Below, in pieces: positions 57,202 through 64,000 of a DNA stretch of 64,000 nucleotides. Position 1 is the first letter of the stretch. Each line of letters opens with the position of its first letter. Under the pieces are notes generated by a model. That model did not search any database, was not told the DNA's origin, and saw only the letters and a list, made by a program, of their open reading frames with translations. Source of the stretch: Flavobacteriaceae bacterium (GTDB lineage Bacteria > Bacteroidota > Bacteroidia > Flavobacteriales > Flavobacteriaceae); contig JAENXC010000001.1 in assembly GCA_016649715.1 (NCBI GenBank), positions 238,557 to 302,556 of the forward strand, read 5' to 3'. The translations under genes and the position numbers were made by a program.

Positions 57202-60063
57202 TTACTTAACCTCCAATTCGGAGGTTGCGGTTTTCCCGTTTACTGCAACATTCACTTTATATTTCCCTTTTGGAAGATAGTATTTTCCGTTTTCGGCTTT
57301 CTTTATTTTTGTGTCATTCTTCTCTAATTGCTTGCTTGCTTTTCCTGCCCGTCCGGCAGGCGGGTCAGGAATGGATAGGTCATAATCCAATTCATTTACA
57401 CCTTTTGTGGCATCAACAGAAAGATTCTGCAGCTCCTTTCCATCTTTGGTATTGATTGTTATGGCTGCTTTTCCGCTTTGTGGGCTGTAAAATTGAATTT
57501 TAATTTTTGGCTCATTAACTTCTCCCCAAGCGCTCCATTTACTTCCCCAGCGGGGGGAATAATTTACTGCTTCCAATTGAGAAATAACAATTTCGTTTTT
57601 ATTGGTTTCGTTCAATTTTTGAAGCAACGCAATATCTGCAACATAAAGCGATCTTCCGTGGGTTCCCAAAACCAAATCTTTTGCTTCTGGTTGAATTACC
57701 AAATCATGCACCGCAACATTTGGAAGCTCTTTTGAAAACACTTCCCAACTTTCGCCGCGATTGAAAGAAACATAAGCCCCATTATCCGTTCCCAAGTAAA
57801 GCAGATTTTCATTTGCGGGATCTTCCTTTATCACATTTACTGGGGAAGCAGGCAGATTGCTACTGATGTCCTTCCAAGTTGCACCATAATTTTCGCTCAT
57901 GTACACATAGGGCTTAAAATCATCCCAACGATAGCCGTTCAGCGTAACGTAAACGCGCTCTTTTTTATGTGAAGAAGCAACCACGCGGCTCACCCATAAA
58001 TCTTTCGGAATTGTTGTTGAAATATTTGTCCAATTTCCACCCGCATCTTTCGAAATAGTTACCAATCCATCGTCGCTTCCAGTATATAGCAATCCAAATT
58101 GAAATGAGGATTCGCTGATAGTTGTAAGGGTTCCGTAAGCCACATTTCCGGGTTTTCCGCCCTGCGTTAAATCATCTGAAATTGCCGTCCAATCATCGCC
58201 TTGGTCCATGCTTCGCATCAATTTGTTTCCGCCCAAATAAAGAATATCCTGATTGTGCGGACTCAACAAAATAGGTGTTTGCCAGTTGAAACGGTACGGA
58301 CTATCGCCCAACTCGTGTTTAGGCTGAATGTTTACTGTGGTGTCCTTCGCACGGTCCAGTCTATAATAATTTCCAAACTGAAATCCCGTGTAAACTATAT
58401 TGCTGTTTCGGCTGTCAATTTGGACTTGCATGCCGTCGCCCCCAAAGATGAATTCATACGGATATTTTCCTTCCTGCAACCAACCAGTACTTGCCTCATA
58501 ATCGTGGGGGCCAACCCAAACGCCATTGTCCTGCAAGCCACCGTAAACGTTATAAACTTTTTCGTGATCTACATTTACGGAGTAAAACTGCCCAACCGCT
58601 GGAGCGTTGTTTTTTATCCACGTTTTGCCATCGTCATAACTTATGTTTACGCCGCCATCGTTGCCATCAATCAAATGGCCGGGCATTTTTGGATCTATCC
58701 AAAGTGCGTGGTGATCACCGTGAACGTTATCGGCATCAATGCTTGTAAAGGTTTTTCCGCCATCAGTAGATTTTAAAATTGGTACGCCATACACATATAT
58801 TTTATTCGCATCATTAGGGTCCACGTGAATTTTTCCGAAGTAATAGCCGTAGGAATAATACAAATCATCCAAAAAACCGTCGTGGGTTTTCTTCCAGCTT
58901 TTCCCGCCATCGGTACTTTTGTAAACCTCAGCACCAATAACAGGCGTGTCAAAAAGTGCGCTGTTGGCATCTTCTAAGTATTTCGCCAAATCCTCAGGTT
59001 TTACAGTGCCTACACGCACCATTTGTTTTACATTTTCTGAACGATATTTTTCCTGAAAGCCGTTCATTTTTAAAAATTCGTTCAGTTTTTTATCATCCAA
59101 AGCAAGAAAGGCAGCCACGTCCATGTCTTTAAAATCATCCTTGGTGAGGATATCTGTTTTCTCCTTTTTGGCTTCTTCCTTCCTGTGAAATTGGTTATCA
59201 ACAATTAAATAAACCGTATTGTCATCCACCACGGCGGTGCCCATACGGCCCATTCCTTTACCTATGGGCAAACCACTGTTTTCAGTAGAAACTTTGGTCC
59301 AAGTGCTGCCGGCGTCGGTGCTTTTATAAACACCACTACCCTCGCCACTACCCTCAAAATTCCAGGCTTTGCGGTCTTTGTCCCAGGCGGTGGCGTACAT
59401 CGTATTGAAGTTTTTAGGGTTGGTGGAAATTTCAATAATGCCCGTTTGATTATTGATAAAAAGTGTTTTGCGCCACGTTTTTCCGCCATCGGTAGTTTTG
59501 AAAACCCCGCGCTCCTCGTTGGTGGAATACAAATGCCCCACCGCACCCACTATCACTTCATTGGGGTTGGAAGGGTTTATAAGAATACTGCTAATGTGGT
59601 GGCTGTCCGCAAGCCCCAAGTTTTGCCAAGTTTTGCCTTTGTCATCGCTTTTCAGCAAACCGATTCCTGAGTAGGAAGAACGGGAAGCATTCACCTCGCC
59701 CGTACCAACCCAGATGGTGCCGCTCTGCCAATCTACCGCCACGCAACCCACGTTTTGGGTGGGGCTGCTGTCCATTACGGGCGCGAAGGAAGTGCCGTTG
59801 TTGTTGGTGTACCAAACTCCACCACTGGCGTAGCCCACATAAAACTCTGTGGGATTGTTTGGGTTTACGGCAAAATCTACCACCCGGCCACTCATAATGC
59901 TTGGGCCAATGCTTTTAAAGGGCAGGTTTTTAACAGGAGATGCCTGCGCCAGTTGTGTTTTTTGGGTGATGCCACTTGCCACGGTTGTTGCGGGAGTAGC
60001 TGGCTGTTGCGAAAAAGCTACCGCAGTAGCCAGGCAGAGTGCCGAAAGGAAAAGTTTGTTCAT
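57202..60063 (-). CDS. Secreted BNR/VPS10-like beta-propeller repeat protein
   Basis: 953 aa from ATG 60063 with signal peptide MNKLFLSALCLATAVAFSQ; an ATG at 60114 would add 17 residues before it. The mature protein carries many Asp-box/BNR repeats of the form S-x-D-x-G-x-T-W (KTTDGGKTW, KSTDAGSTWTKV, KSTDGGKSW, KDAGGNWTNIS), predicted to form two large beta-propellers as in sortilin or xyloglucanase-type proteins. No catalytic residues could be assigned and no T9SS sorting domain is seen. Odd: near its C terminus PPAGRAGKA is encoded by a palindromic insert. Single gene. Confidence 0.88.
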   Translation of the reverse strand: MNKLFLSALCLATAVAFSQQPATPATTVASGITQKTQLAQASPVKNLPFKSIGPSIMSGRVVDFAVNPNNPTEFYVGYASGGVWYTNNNGTSFAPVMDSSPTQNVGCVAVDWQSGTIWVGTGEVNASRSSYSGIGLLKSDDKGKTWQNLGLADSHHISSILINPSNPNEVIVGAVGHLYSTNEERGVFKTTDGGKTWRKTLFINNQTGIIEISTNPKNFNTMYATAWDKDRKAWNFEGSGEGSGVYKSTDAGSTWTKVSTENSGLPIGKGMGRMGTAVVDDNTVYLIVDNQFHRKEEAKKEKTDILTKDDFKDMDVAAFLALDDKKLNEFLKMNGFQEKYRSENVKQMVRVGTVKPEDLAKYLEDANSALFDTPVIGAEVYKSTDGGKSWKKTHDGFLDDLYYSYGYYFGKIHVDPNDANKIYVYGVPILKSTDGGKTFTSIDADNVHGDHHALWIDPKMPGHLIDGNDGGVNISYDDGKTWIKNNAPAVGQFYSVNVDHEKVYNVYGGLQDNGVWVGPHDYEASTGWLQEGKYPYEFIFGGDGMQVQIDSRNSNIVYTGFQFGNYYRLDRAKDTTVNIQPKHELGDSPYRFNWQTPILLSPHNQDILYLGGNKLMRSMDQGDDWTAISDDLTQGGKPGNVAYGTLTTISESSFQFGLLYTGSDDGLVTISKDAGGNWTNISTTIPKDLWVSRVVASSHKKERVYVTLNGYRWDDFKPYVYMSENYGATWKDISSNLPASPVNVIKEDPANENLLYLGTDNGAYVSFNRGESWEVFSKELPNVAVHDLVIQPEAKDLVLGTHGRSLYVADIALLQKLNETNKNEIVISQLEAVNYSPRWGSKWSAWGEVNEPKIKIQFYSPQSGKAAITINTKDGKELQNLSVDATKGVNELDYDLSIPDPPAGRAGKASKQLEKNDTKIKKAENGKYYLPKGKYKVNVAVNGKTATSELEVK
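57344..57369 (+). repeat. GC-rich palindromic element inside the BNR-protein gene
   Basis: CCTGCCCG-TCCGG-CAGGCGGG plus TCAGG, read in frame on the minus strand as PDPPAGRAGKA. Related to the element in mutY; both share CCTGCCCG and GGCGGG. Confidence 0.6.
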
Positions 60064-60485
60064 CGGGATTGGTTTTGAAAAGATGAAGGTACTTAAATGG
60101 GGTGGGTTTTGCAAGAGCTATAGAAACGAAGGACGAGGTGTGAGAGGCGAGCTATAAAAACAATAAAATTGTTGAATAAGAATTATTGATGCCCTAATTA
60201 ATTGGGCATCGACAGGCAATTACAGCTGCTTTCAGAACGATAGTCAAGCAGTTTTGCAAGCCAAGTTTTGATATATTGGAAAAAAGATTGTTTTCTTAGG
60301 TTTTAATGAGCTATCTATGGGATATAGTAGGCTTATACTAGGCTTATACTAGGCTTATATACGGGTGAACCTAGGCAATGACCCGTCCTAAAATAACTAT
60401 TGACCCGAAAAAAGACAGGATGGTAGGGAGGATGAGTAGTGTGGATGGCTTGTGTTTTGTGGGTATGTGGACTTGTTGGTTTAGT
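60064..60485. other. 422-bp intergenic region with short repeats at the edge of the mobile segment
   Basis: No credible gene. Near-perfect palindrome GATGCCCTAATTAATTGGGCATC-like at 60188-60210, and a tandem repeat of TAGGCTTATAC (11 bp, three copies, 60328-60360, the last ending in T). Composition turns G/T-rich near 60410-60480. Confidence 0.6.
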
Positions 60486-60842
60486 TTACTCTCTTTTTCT
60501 GATAATGAGGACTTCATCATCAGAAAATTCCATCCAAGCTAGATCATATAAATAATGGAACATTTTGTTCTGGGAGTTAATATGGTAATGGGTGTGGTAT
60601 TTGAATCGGAATTTTTTCTTCTCCAGTTGATTTCTATATATTTTTACCTGAGTCTTATTTTCGCCCAACAGTTCCCAAAGTATGGCATAATTTCGTTTTA
60701 AATAGCCGTTTATTTCTATTGCAGCGGTCTTGCTGAGGTAGCGCACATTTTTGTGGTAGTGGTTTTTACAGCCAACGGAGCAGAAGACCATATCGGTTCT
60801 GCCGTGGAGTAATTTTTGGCAAATTTTGCATTTTCTTTCCAT
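60486..60842 (-). CDS. Small protein with N-terminal Cys4 zinc ribbon, function unknown
   Basis: 118 aa. Cys5-x2-Cys8 and Cys21-x3-Cys25 with His28/His30 form a likely zinc ribbon (KCKICQKLLHGRTDMVFCSVGC). The rest is helical and basic, with a Tyr/His/Phe-rich stretch (KFRFKYHTHYHINSQNKMFHYLYDLAWMEF). It is divergent from the recombinase gene at 60970 with a 127-bp gap, so both may share a control region. Possibly a DNA-binding helper; no function is claimed. Confidence 0.75.
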   Translation of the reverse strand: MERKCKICQKLLHGRTDMVFCSVGCKNHYHKNVRYLSKTAAIEINGYLKRNYAILWELLGENKTQVKIYRNQLEKKKFRFKYHTHYHINSQNKMFHYLYDLAWMEFSDDEVLIIRKRE

Positions 60843-60969
60843 AGTATTCCCAACTATACCTACAAATATAACTTATTAGTTCTTAACGGCTATAAACACT
60901 TACTACCGATTTGGACCCCGCCAGTGGTTTTTTAATATTTATTTTTGAATAATCAATTTCGTCTTAGCT

Positions 60970-62106
60970 ATGGACAACAAGGAAGAACATACCATTATTA
61001 TGTACCGACCTCCCGCAACTGCCGGACGGATTAAGTTTTTAATCCCATATGTGCTCAAGGCTGAAAGGGACGCTTTTAAAAAGCTGAACGGTTCATTTTA
61101 CCACCCTAACCAAAAGTTATGGAGCTTGGTGAACACCCAGGCCAATGTTGATTTGGTGAAGGGTCTCTTTGGAAATAAAATGCAAATTGCGGATTTGAGC
61201 CTTGTGGCCAAAATACCCAAAGTTGTTGTTTCAGATAAAATACAGGCTGAACTGGACCGGAATCACCAAAAAATGGTGTTGAAGGGGTTCAGTGCTTCCA
61301 CCATTCGGAATTATCAGCACGCTTTGAGCCAGTTTTTTAGTTATTTTGAAACGGCCGATTACAAGGCCGTTAGCAAGGAACAGATAGAGGGTTTTGTGTT
61401 TCAACTTATTAGCAAGTATAAAATAAGCGAGCAAAGGCAAAACCTGCTTATCAATGCGATAAAGTGTTATTATGAACACACTTTGGAGATGCCCAGGGAA
61501 TACTACAATGTTACCCGCCCTAAAAAGAGCCAAGATCTGCCCAATGTGTTGAGTGTTGAAGAGGTGCGTGCACTGTTGAACCACCCTACCAATATTAAGC
61601 ACAGAGCCATACTTAATATTATTTATGCCGCCGGTTTACGTATAGGCGAAGTGGTTCGGCTACGGGTAAAGGACATTCGCAGCGATGATGGTTACATTTT
61701 TGTAAAGGACAGTAAGGGGAAAAAGGACAGGCATACGGTGTTAAGTCCGATACTTTTAGAGCTACTACGTGAGTATTACCGCCAACACCGCCCGAGTTAT
61801 TGGCTTTTTGAGGGGCAGGACGGCGGGCAATATTCCGCCAAGAGCATACAGAATATTTACAGAAAGGCGGTTAAGGAAACCAAGAGCAACCCGTGGAGTA
61901 CGCCACACACCCTGCGCCACAGCTTTGCCACCCATTTAATGCAACAAGGCGTAAACATTAGGTATATACAAAGCGCTTTAGGGCATTCAAGCAGCAAAAC
62001 CACAGAGGTTTATACCCGCGTTTTGGGTATCAGCAACAAAACTTTAAAGAGTCCTTTGGATACTTTATTTGAAACGGTTACATTTGGTAGTAGCAATACG
62101 AAGTGA
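60970..62106 (+). CDS. Tyrosine recombinase (XerC/D- and IntI-related) of a cassette array
   Basis: 378 aa. Residues 1-75 form an extra N-terminal domain, 88-170 the SAM-like core-binding domain, 190-360 the catalytic domain. The full catalytic set is present: Arg224 (AAGLRIGEV), Lys249 (DSKGKKDRH), His313-x-x-Arg316 (TPHTLRHSFATHL), His339 (LGHSS) and Tyr348 (TTEVYTRV). The C-terminal LKSPLDTL resembles the end of integron integrases (RSPLDAL type), but the ~35-residue IntI-specific insertion before the HxxR box is missing. Two single-gene units between long palindromes follow on the same strand. Start ATG 60970. Confidence 0.9.
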   Translation: MDNKEEHTIIMYRPPATAGRIKFLIPYVLKAERDAFKKLNGSFYHPNQKLWSLVNTQANVDLVKGLFGNKMQIADLSLVAKIPKVVVSDKIQAELDRNHQKMVLKGFSASTIRNYQHALSQFFSYFETADYKAVSKEQIEGFVFQLISKYKISEQRQNLLINAIKCYYEHTLEMPREYYNVTRPKKSQDLPNVLSVEEVRALLNHPTNIKHRAILNIIYAAGLRIGEVVRLRVKDIRSDDGYIFVKDSKGKKDRHTVLSPILLELLREYYRQHRPSYWLFEGQDGGQYSAKSIQNIYRKAVKETKSNPWSTPHTLRHSFATHLMQQGVNIRYIQSALGHSSSKTTEVYTRVLGISNKTLKSPLDTLFETVTFGSSNTK

Positions 62107-62167
62107 TTGTGGCGTACAAGTAAAATATATCAGCCATAACCTCACGAACACATTCGTATATAACTAT

Positions 62168-62318
62168 GTTGTCCGCAATAACCTCAGCGGGACACAGGCT
62201 CGATTTCGTGAAAACTCATTGACGAGCCTGCGCCCCGCTTTCGGATACGGGTAACGAAACACCGCGAAAAGCGGAATTTCCACTGTTCCCCTAATTGCGG
62301 ACAACGACTGGGGGCTAT
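62168..62318 (+). repeat. First cassette boundary after the recombinase: ORF-less unit with attC-like ends
   Basis: Starts GTTGTCCGCAAT (62168-62179) and ends with its complement ATTGCGGACAAC (62294-62305). Between them is a long hairpin: AGCGGG..AGGCTCG (from about 62187) pairing with CGAGCCT..CCCGCT (62223-62240). It is followed by AACGACTGGGGGCTAT (62303-62318), whose exact complement recurs at 63200-63215, and by TTTTTAAAAACCG (62321-62333), which recurs at 63890. No ORF longer than a few codons. Confidence 0.6.
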
Positions 62319-62362
62319 TCTTTTTAAAAACCGCTTGCAACTTCTAAAAATCGAAGCTGACT

Positions 62363-62860
62363 ATGATTAAAAAAAGTAAGGCAATAAAAATACTAAAAAA
62401 ACAAAAAAACAAATTGGACAATCCAGGGTATCAAAATTCGACTTGGATTTTACAAACAAGGACTTATATAACAAAATTTTTTGGATACAAGTCGGAACAA
62501 TGGATGCATATAGCTTCTTTTAGTTTTACATCTTCATTTAGGGAAACAAATTCATTGCAAAAAAGTTTAAACGTTCGATTAATTAAAGATTTTTTAGATG
62601 ACTGTATTGAAACAATTAAGGATGTAGGACTAACCAAAGAGGAGAAGAAAAATTGGTTTTTTCTAATGCCTAATTGGGTTATAACCGTGGTTATTCCATC
62701 TCTATGTCTTTTGTCTTTTTATATTGGTCTAATTGTTTCTAACCAGCAGAATGTTGATTTAAAACAAGAAAACAAAGAATTAAAACAATCAATCTTGATT
62801 TCTACCAAAGACTTGTCCCAACCAAAAGAAGAAAACCAAAGCAACCCAAAGCAAAAATAA
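62363..62860 (+). CDS. Cassette gene 1: single-TM protein of unknown function
   Basis: 165 aa, A/T-rich and Lys-rich. A basic N-terminal soluble part (MIKKSKAIKILKKQKNKLDN...), a helical region, one TM helix at about 110-132 (WVITVVIPSLCLLSFYIGLIV) and a charged coiled tail (NVDLKQENKELKQSILISTKDL). No family recognised. It lies alone between two palindromic boundaries, without its own clear promoter or close partner, as cassette genes do. Confidence 0.7.
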   Translation: MIKKSKAIKILKKQKNKLDNPGYQNSTWILQTRTYITKFFGYKSEQWMHIASFSFTSSFRETNSLQKSLNVRLIKDFLDDCIETIKDVGLTKEEKKNWFFLMPNWVITVVIPSLCLLSFYIGLIVSNQQNVDLKQENKELKQSILISTKDLSQPKEENQSNPKQK

Positions 62861-62905
62861 ATGTGATAAACTCATAATTTTTAGATTATTGACTTTGTTT
62901 TAGAT

Positions 62906-63029
62906 GCAGATATTGAAAATTGATTTAGGCTTTTGCTTACTTACCACCGACATACCCTTACGGAGAGCAAGTTTGCGGATAGGCTTGGTTTTGTACCACC
63001 AAATGCAGGCTTAAATTTTCAATATCTGC
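62906..63029. repeat. 124-bp element with perfect 16-bp terminal inverted repeats
   Basis: GCAGATATTGAAAATT (62906-62921) and AATTTTCAATATCTGC (63014-63029). No ORF inside and no obvious target duplication. Lies between cassette gene 1 and the next boundary. Confidence 0.65.
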
Positions 63030-63080
63030 GCTGTGTTCATTGCTTTTTTATTAAATTAGTTGTTGAATCCTTTTGACTAC

Positions 63081-63221
63081 TGCGGACAACAAGTGCTATA
63101 ATTCATTGCTTAGGCAATGGCGGTTTTTTAAAAGTTCGTTACTTACGTGGCTACTCTCGCTTGCCGAAAATGGCAACCGACCGCCACACGCAACGAAGCA
63201 TAGCCCCCAGTCGTTGGCAAT
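63081..63221 (+). repeat. attC-like imperfect palindrome between cassette 1 and cassette 2
   Basis: About 140 bp, from TGCGGACAAC to GTTGGCAAT. The left arm (GTGCTATAATTCATTGC ... TGGCGGT) pairs imperfectly with the right arm (ACCGCCA ... GCAACGAAGCATAGC). The end GTTGGCAAT (63213-63221) is complementary to ATTGCCAAC at 63854, which closes the next unit. The geometry is that of large (beyond the 59-bp type) integron attC sites, though the strict GTTRRRY core is not kept. Confidence 0.6.
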
Positions 63222-63243
63222 AATTTAAAACTAAAACTTTCAT

Positions 63244-63849
63244 ATGAAAAACATAATCTACATTTCATTACTTCTTATCAGTTATTTAAGCAATGGACAA
63301 AATGGTATCTTAAATGATTCTATTTTAAAACCTGGAATTTATTTAACAGTTGACCAAATTGTAAATAACCGTCCTATTCCAGCTCCAAATCTCATCTTTG
63401 AAAAAGATAGTGTTCATACTATGGTCAATTGGAAGAATAAAGACATATACATTTATCATTTGAAAATTTCTTGGCAACAAGCTGAGCAAACCACAAAACA
63501 GGGAGGAATATTAGGTTTTTGTGATGGAGAAAACGTCTATTTATCTTCAACATTTAAAAAAAGTGATAGAGGACGATCATTTTACAAGGCTGAGCAAATT
63601 TGTCATTTCCTGTATTATGAAGGAATTAGTCTAGTATACATAAATTCTCGCCCAGATCCTTTTGACAACTCTAGTCATTATTCACAAAGTATAGTCGATT
63701 TAAATAAAAAAGAGTTGAACATTGACGTAAATAACTCTAAGTTTAAAAAAATCATTTCTGACAATCCTAAATTACTTGATGAATTCAAAAATGATGACGA
63801 TAAGTCCACGGTTTATAAAGAGTATTTAAAAAATTATTGTAATGAATAA
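63244..63849 (+). CDS. Cassette gene 2: secreted protein of unknown function
   Basis: 201 aa. Signal peptide about 1-19 (MKNIIYISLLLISYLSNGQ). The mature part has no recognised domain; it contains Trp/Tyr-rich strands (VNWKNKDIYIYHLKISWQQAEQ) and a charged C terminus. ATG 23 bp after the boundary GTTGGCAAT; stop five bases before the complementary ATTGCCAAC. A/T-rich compared with the housekeeping genes. Confidence 0.75.
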   Translation: MKNIIYISLLLISYLSNGQNGILNDSILKPGIYLTVDQIVNNRPIPAPNLIFEKDSVHTMVNWKNKDIYIYHLKISWQQAEQTTKQGGILGFCDGENVYLSSTFKKSDRGRSFYKAEQICHFLYYEGISLVYINSRPDPFDNSSHYSQSIVDLNKKELNIDVNNSKFKKIISDNPKLLDEFKNDDDKSTVYKEYLKNYCNE

Positions 63850-63853
63850 AACT

Positions 63854-63902
63854 ATTGCCAACAATGGTAACCGTTGCACAACCCCATAATTTTTAAAAAC
63901 CG
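63854..63902 (+). repeat. Third cassette boundary, left arm
   Basis: ATTGCCAAC (63854-63862) complements GTTGGCAAT at the start of cassette 2; then AATGGTAACCGTTGC and the shared block TTTTTAAAAACCG (63890-63902). The matching right arm is not evident before the window ends. Confidence 0.5.
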
Positions 63903-63911
63903 AACCAATAT

Positions 63912-63939
63912 AAGCCGCTTTAAGCGGCTTTGTTTTTTT
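63912..63939 (+). terminator. Intrinsic terminator after cassette 2
   Basis: AAGCCGCTT / AAGCGGCTT stem followed by TGTTTTTTT. Confidence 0.8.
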
Positions 63940-64000
63940 GTTCAGGCTTGAAAATGGGCAAGATTTGGAACCCTTAAAAGGAGTGCCTTACGTTTGTGGA

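Noticed and set aside
58201..58776. 191-codon plus-strand frame
   Set aside because: Antisense to the BNR-repeat gene; no promoter or domain.
60970..62106. Recombinase as host XerC or XerD
   Set aside because: It has a ~75-residue extra N-terminal domain, an IntI-like C-terminal SPLD motif and adjacent cassette-like units, so a housekeeping dif recombinase is unlikely; not excluded.
60970..62106. Recombinase as a canonical integron integrase
   Set aside because: The IntI-specific insertion before the HxxR box is missing and the boundary cores do not fit GTTRRRY strictly; therefore called integron-like only.

Overview
The window is chromosomal DNA of a Bacteroidota bacterium, most likely a Flavobacteriaceae member; the genus cannot be fixed from the sequence. 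Evidence: type IX secretion C-terminal sorting domains on secreted proteins, gldE/gldD next to ssb and mutY, a CarboxypepD_reg/TonB-dependent receptor, many lipoproteins with short lipoboxes, atpD-atpC split from the rest of the ATP synthase genes, a B-type sdhC-sdhA-sdhB cluster, and promoters of the Bacteroidota TTTG / TAnnTTTG (-33/-7) type. No rRNA or tRNA gene and no CRISPR array was seen.

Layout. 1-5401: tripartite RND efflux operon (TolC-like, cut by the left edge; lipoprotein adaptor; 1165-aa pump). 5488-13024: a T9SS cargo protein, aspS, a ClC channel, a cold-shock protein, tadA and dxs. 13074-18569: two tandem M36 metalloproteases secreted by T9SS. 18920-21099: serS and a secreted unknown. 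21292-34356: a phosphate-acquisition region on the minus strand (beta-helix lipoprotein and TonB receptor; phosphate-selective porin; pstS-pstC-pstA-pstB-phoU; PiT-type transporter), plus a small secreted protein on the plus strand. Five promoters there carry direct repeats spaced exactly 11 bp, best explained as Pho boxes. 34427-41383: dgt, a frameshifted membrane protein, atpD-atpC, a JmjC-like cupin protein and an outer-membrane protein. 41570-51078: a methyltransferase, recX, rng, a 30-aa basic protein, HU, mutY, ssb-gldE-gldD, and rplU-rpmA behind a structured leader. 51139-60063: a transglutaminase-like protein, a DUF1028 protein, the sdh operon interrupted by a four-helix-bundle gene between inverted repeats, and a large BNR-repeat secreted protein.

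The right end (about 60100-64000) differs in character: a Cys-rich small protein, a tyrosine recombinase, then A/T-rich single-gene units separated by long imperfect palindromes. Each unit starts with GTT-type bases and ends with their complement ending in AAC, as integron cassettes do. The recombinase keeps the full catalytic set but lacks the extra IntI-specific segment. I consider this an integron-like cassette array with a non-canonical recombinase, and the most interesting system here; it runs off the right edge.

Several short dispersed repeats also occur: three 33-nt palindromes between genes, two GC-rich palindromes inserted in frame inside genes (mutY and the BNR protein), and an ACAATTAAC-type spacer repeat at atpC and around the gene inserted in sdh.
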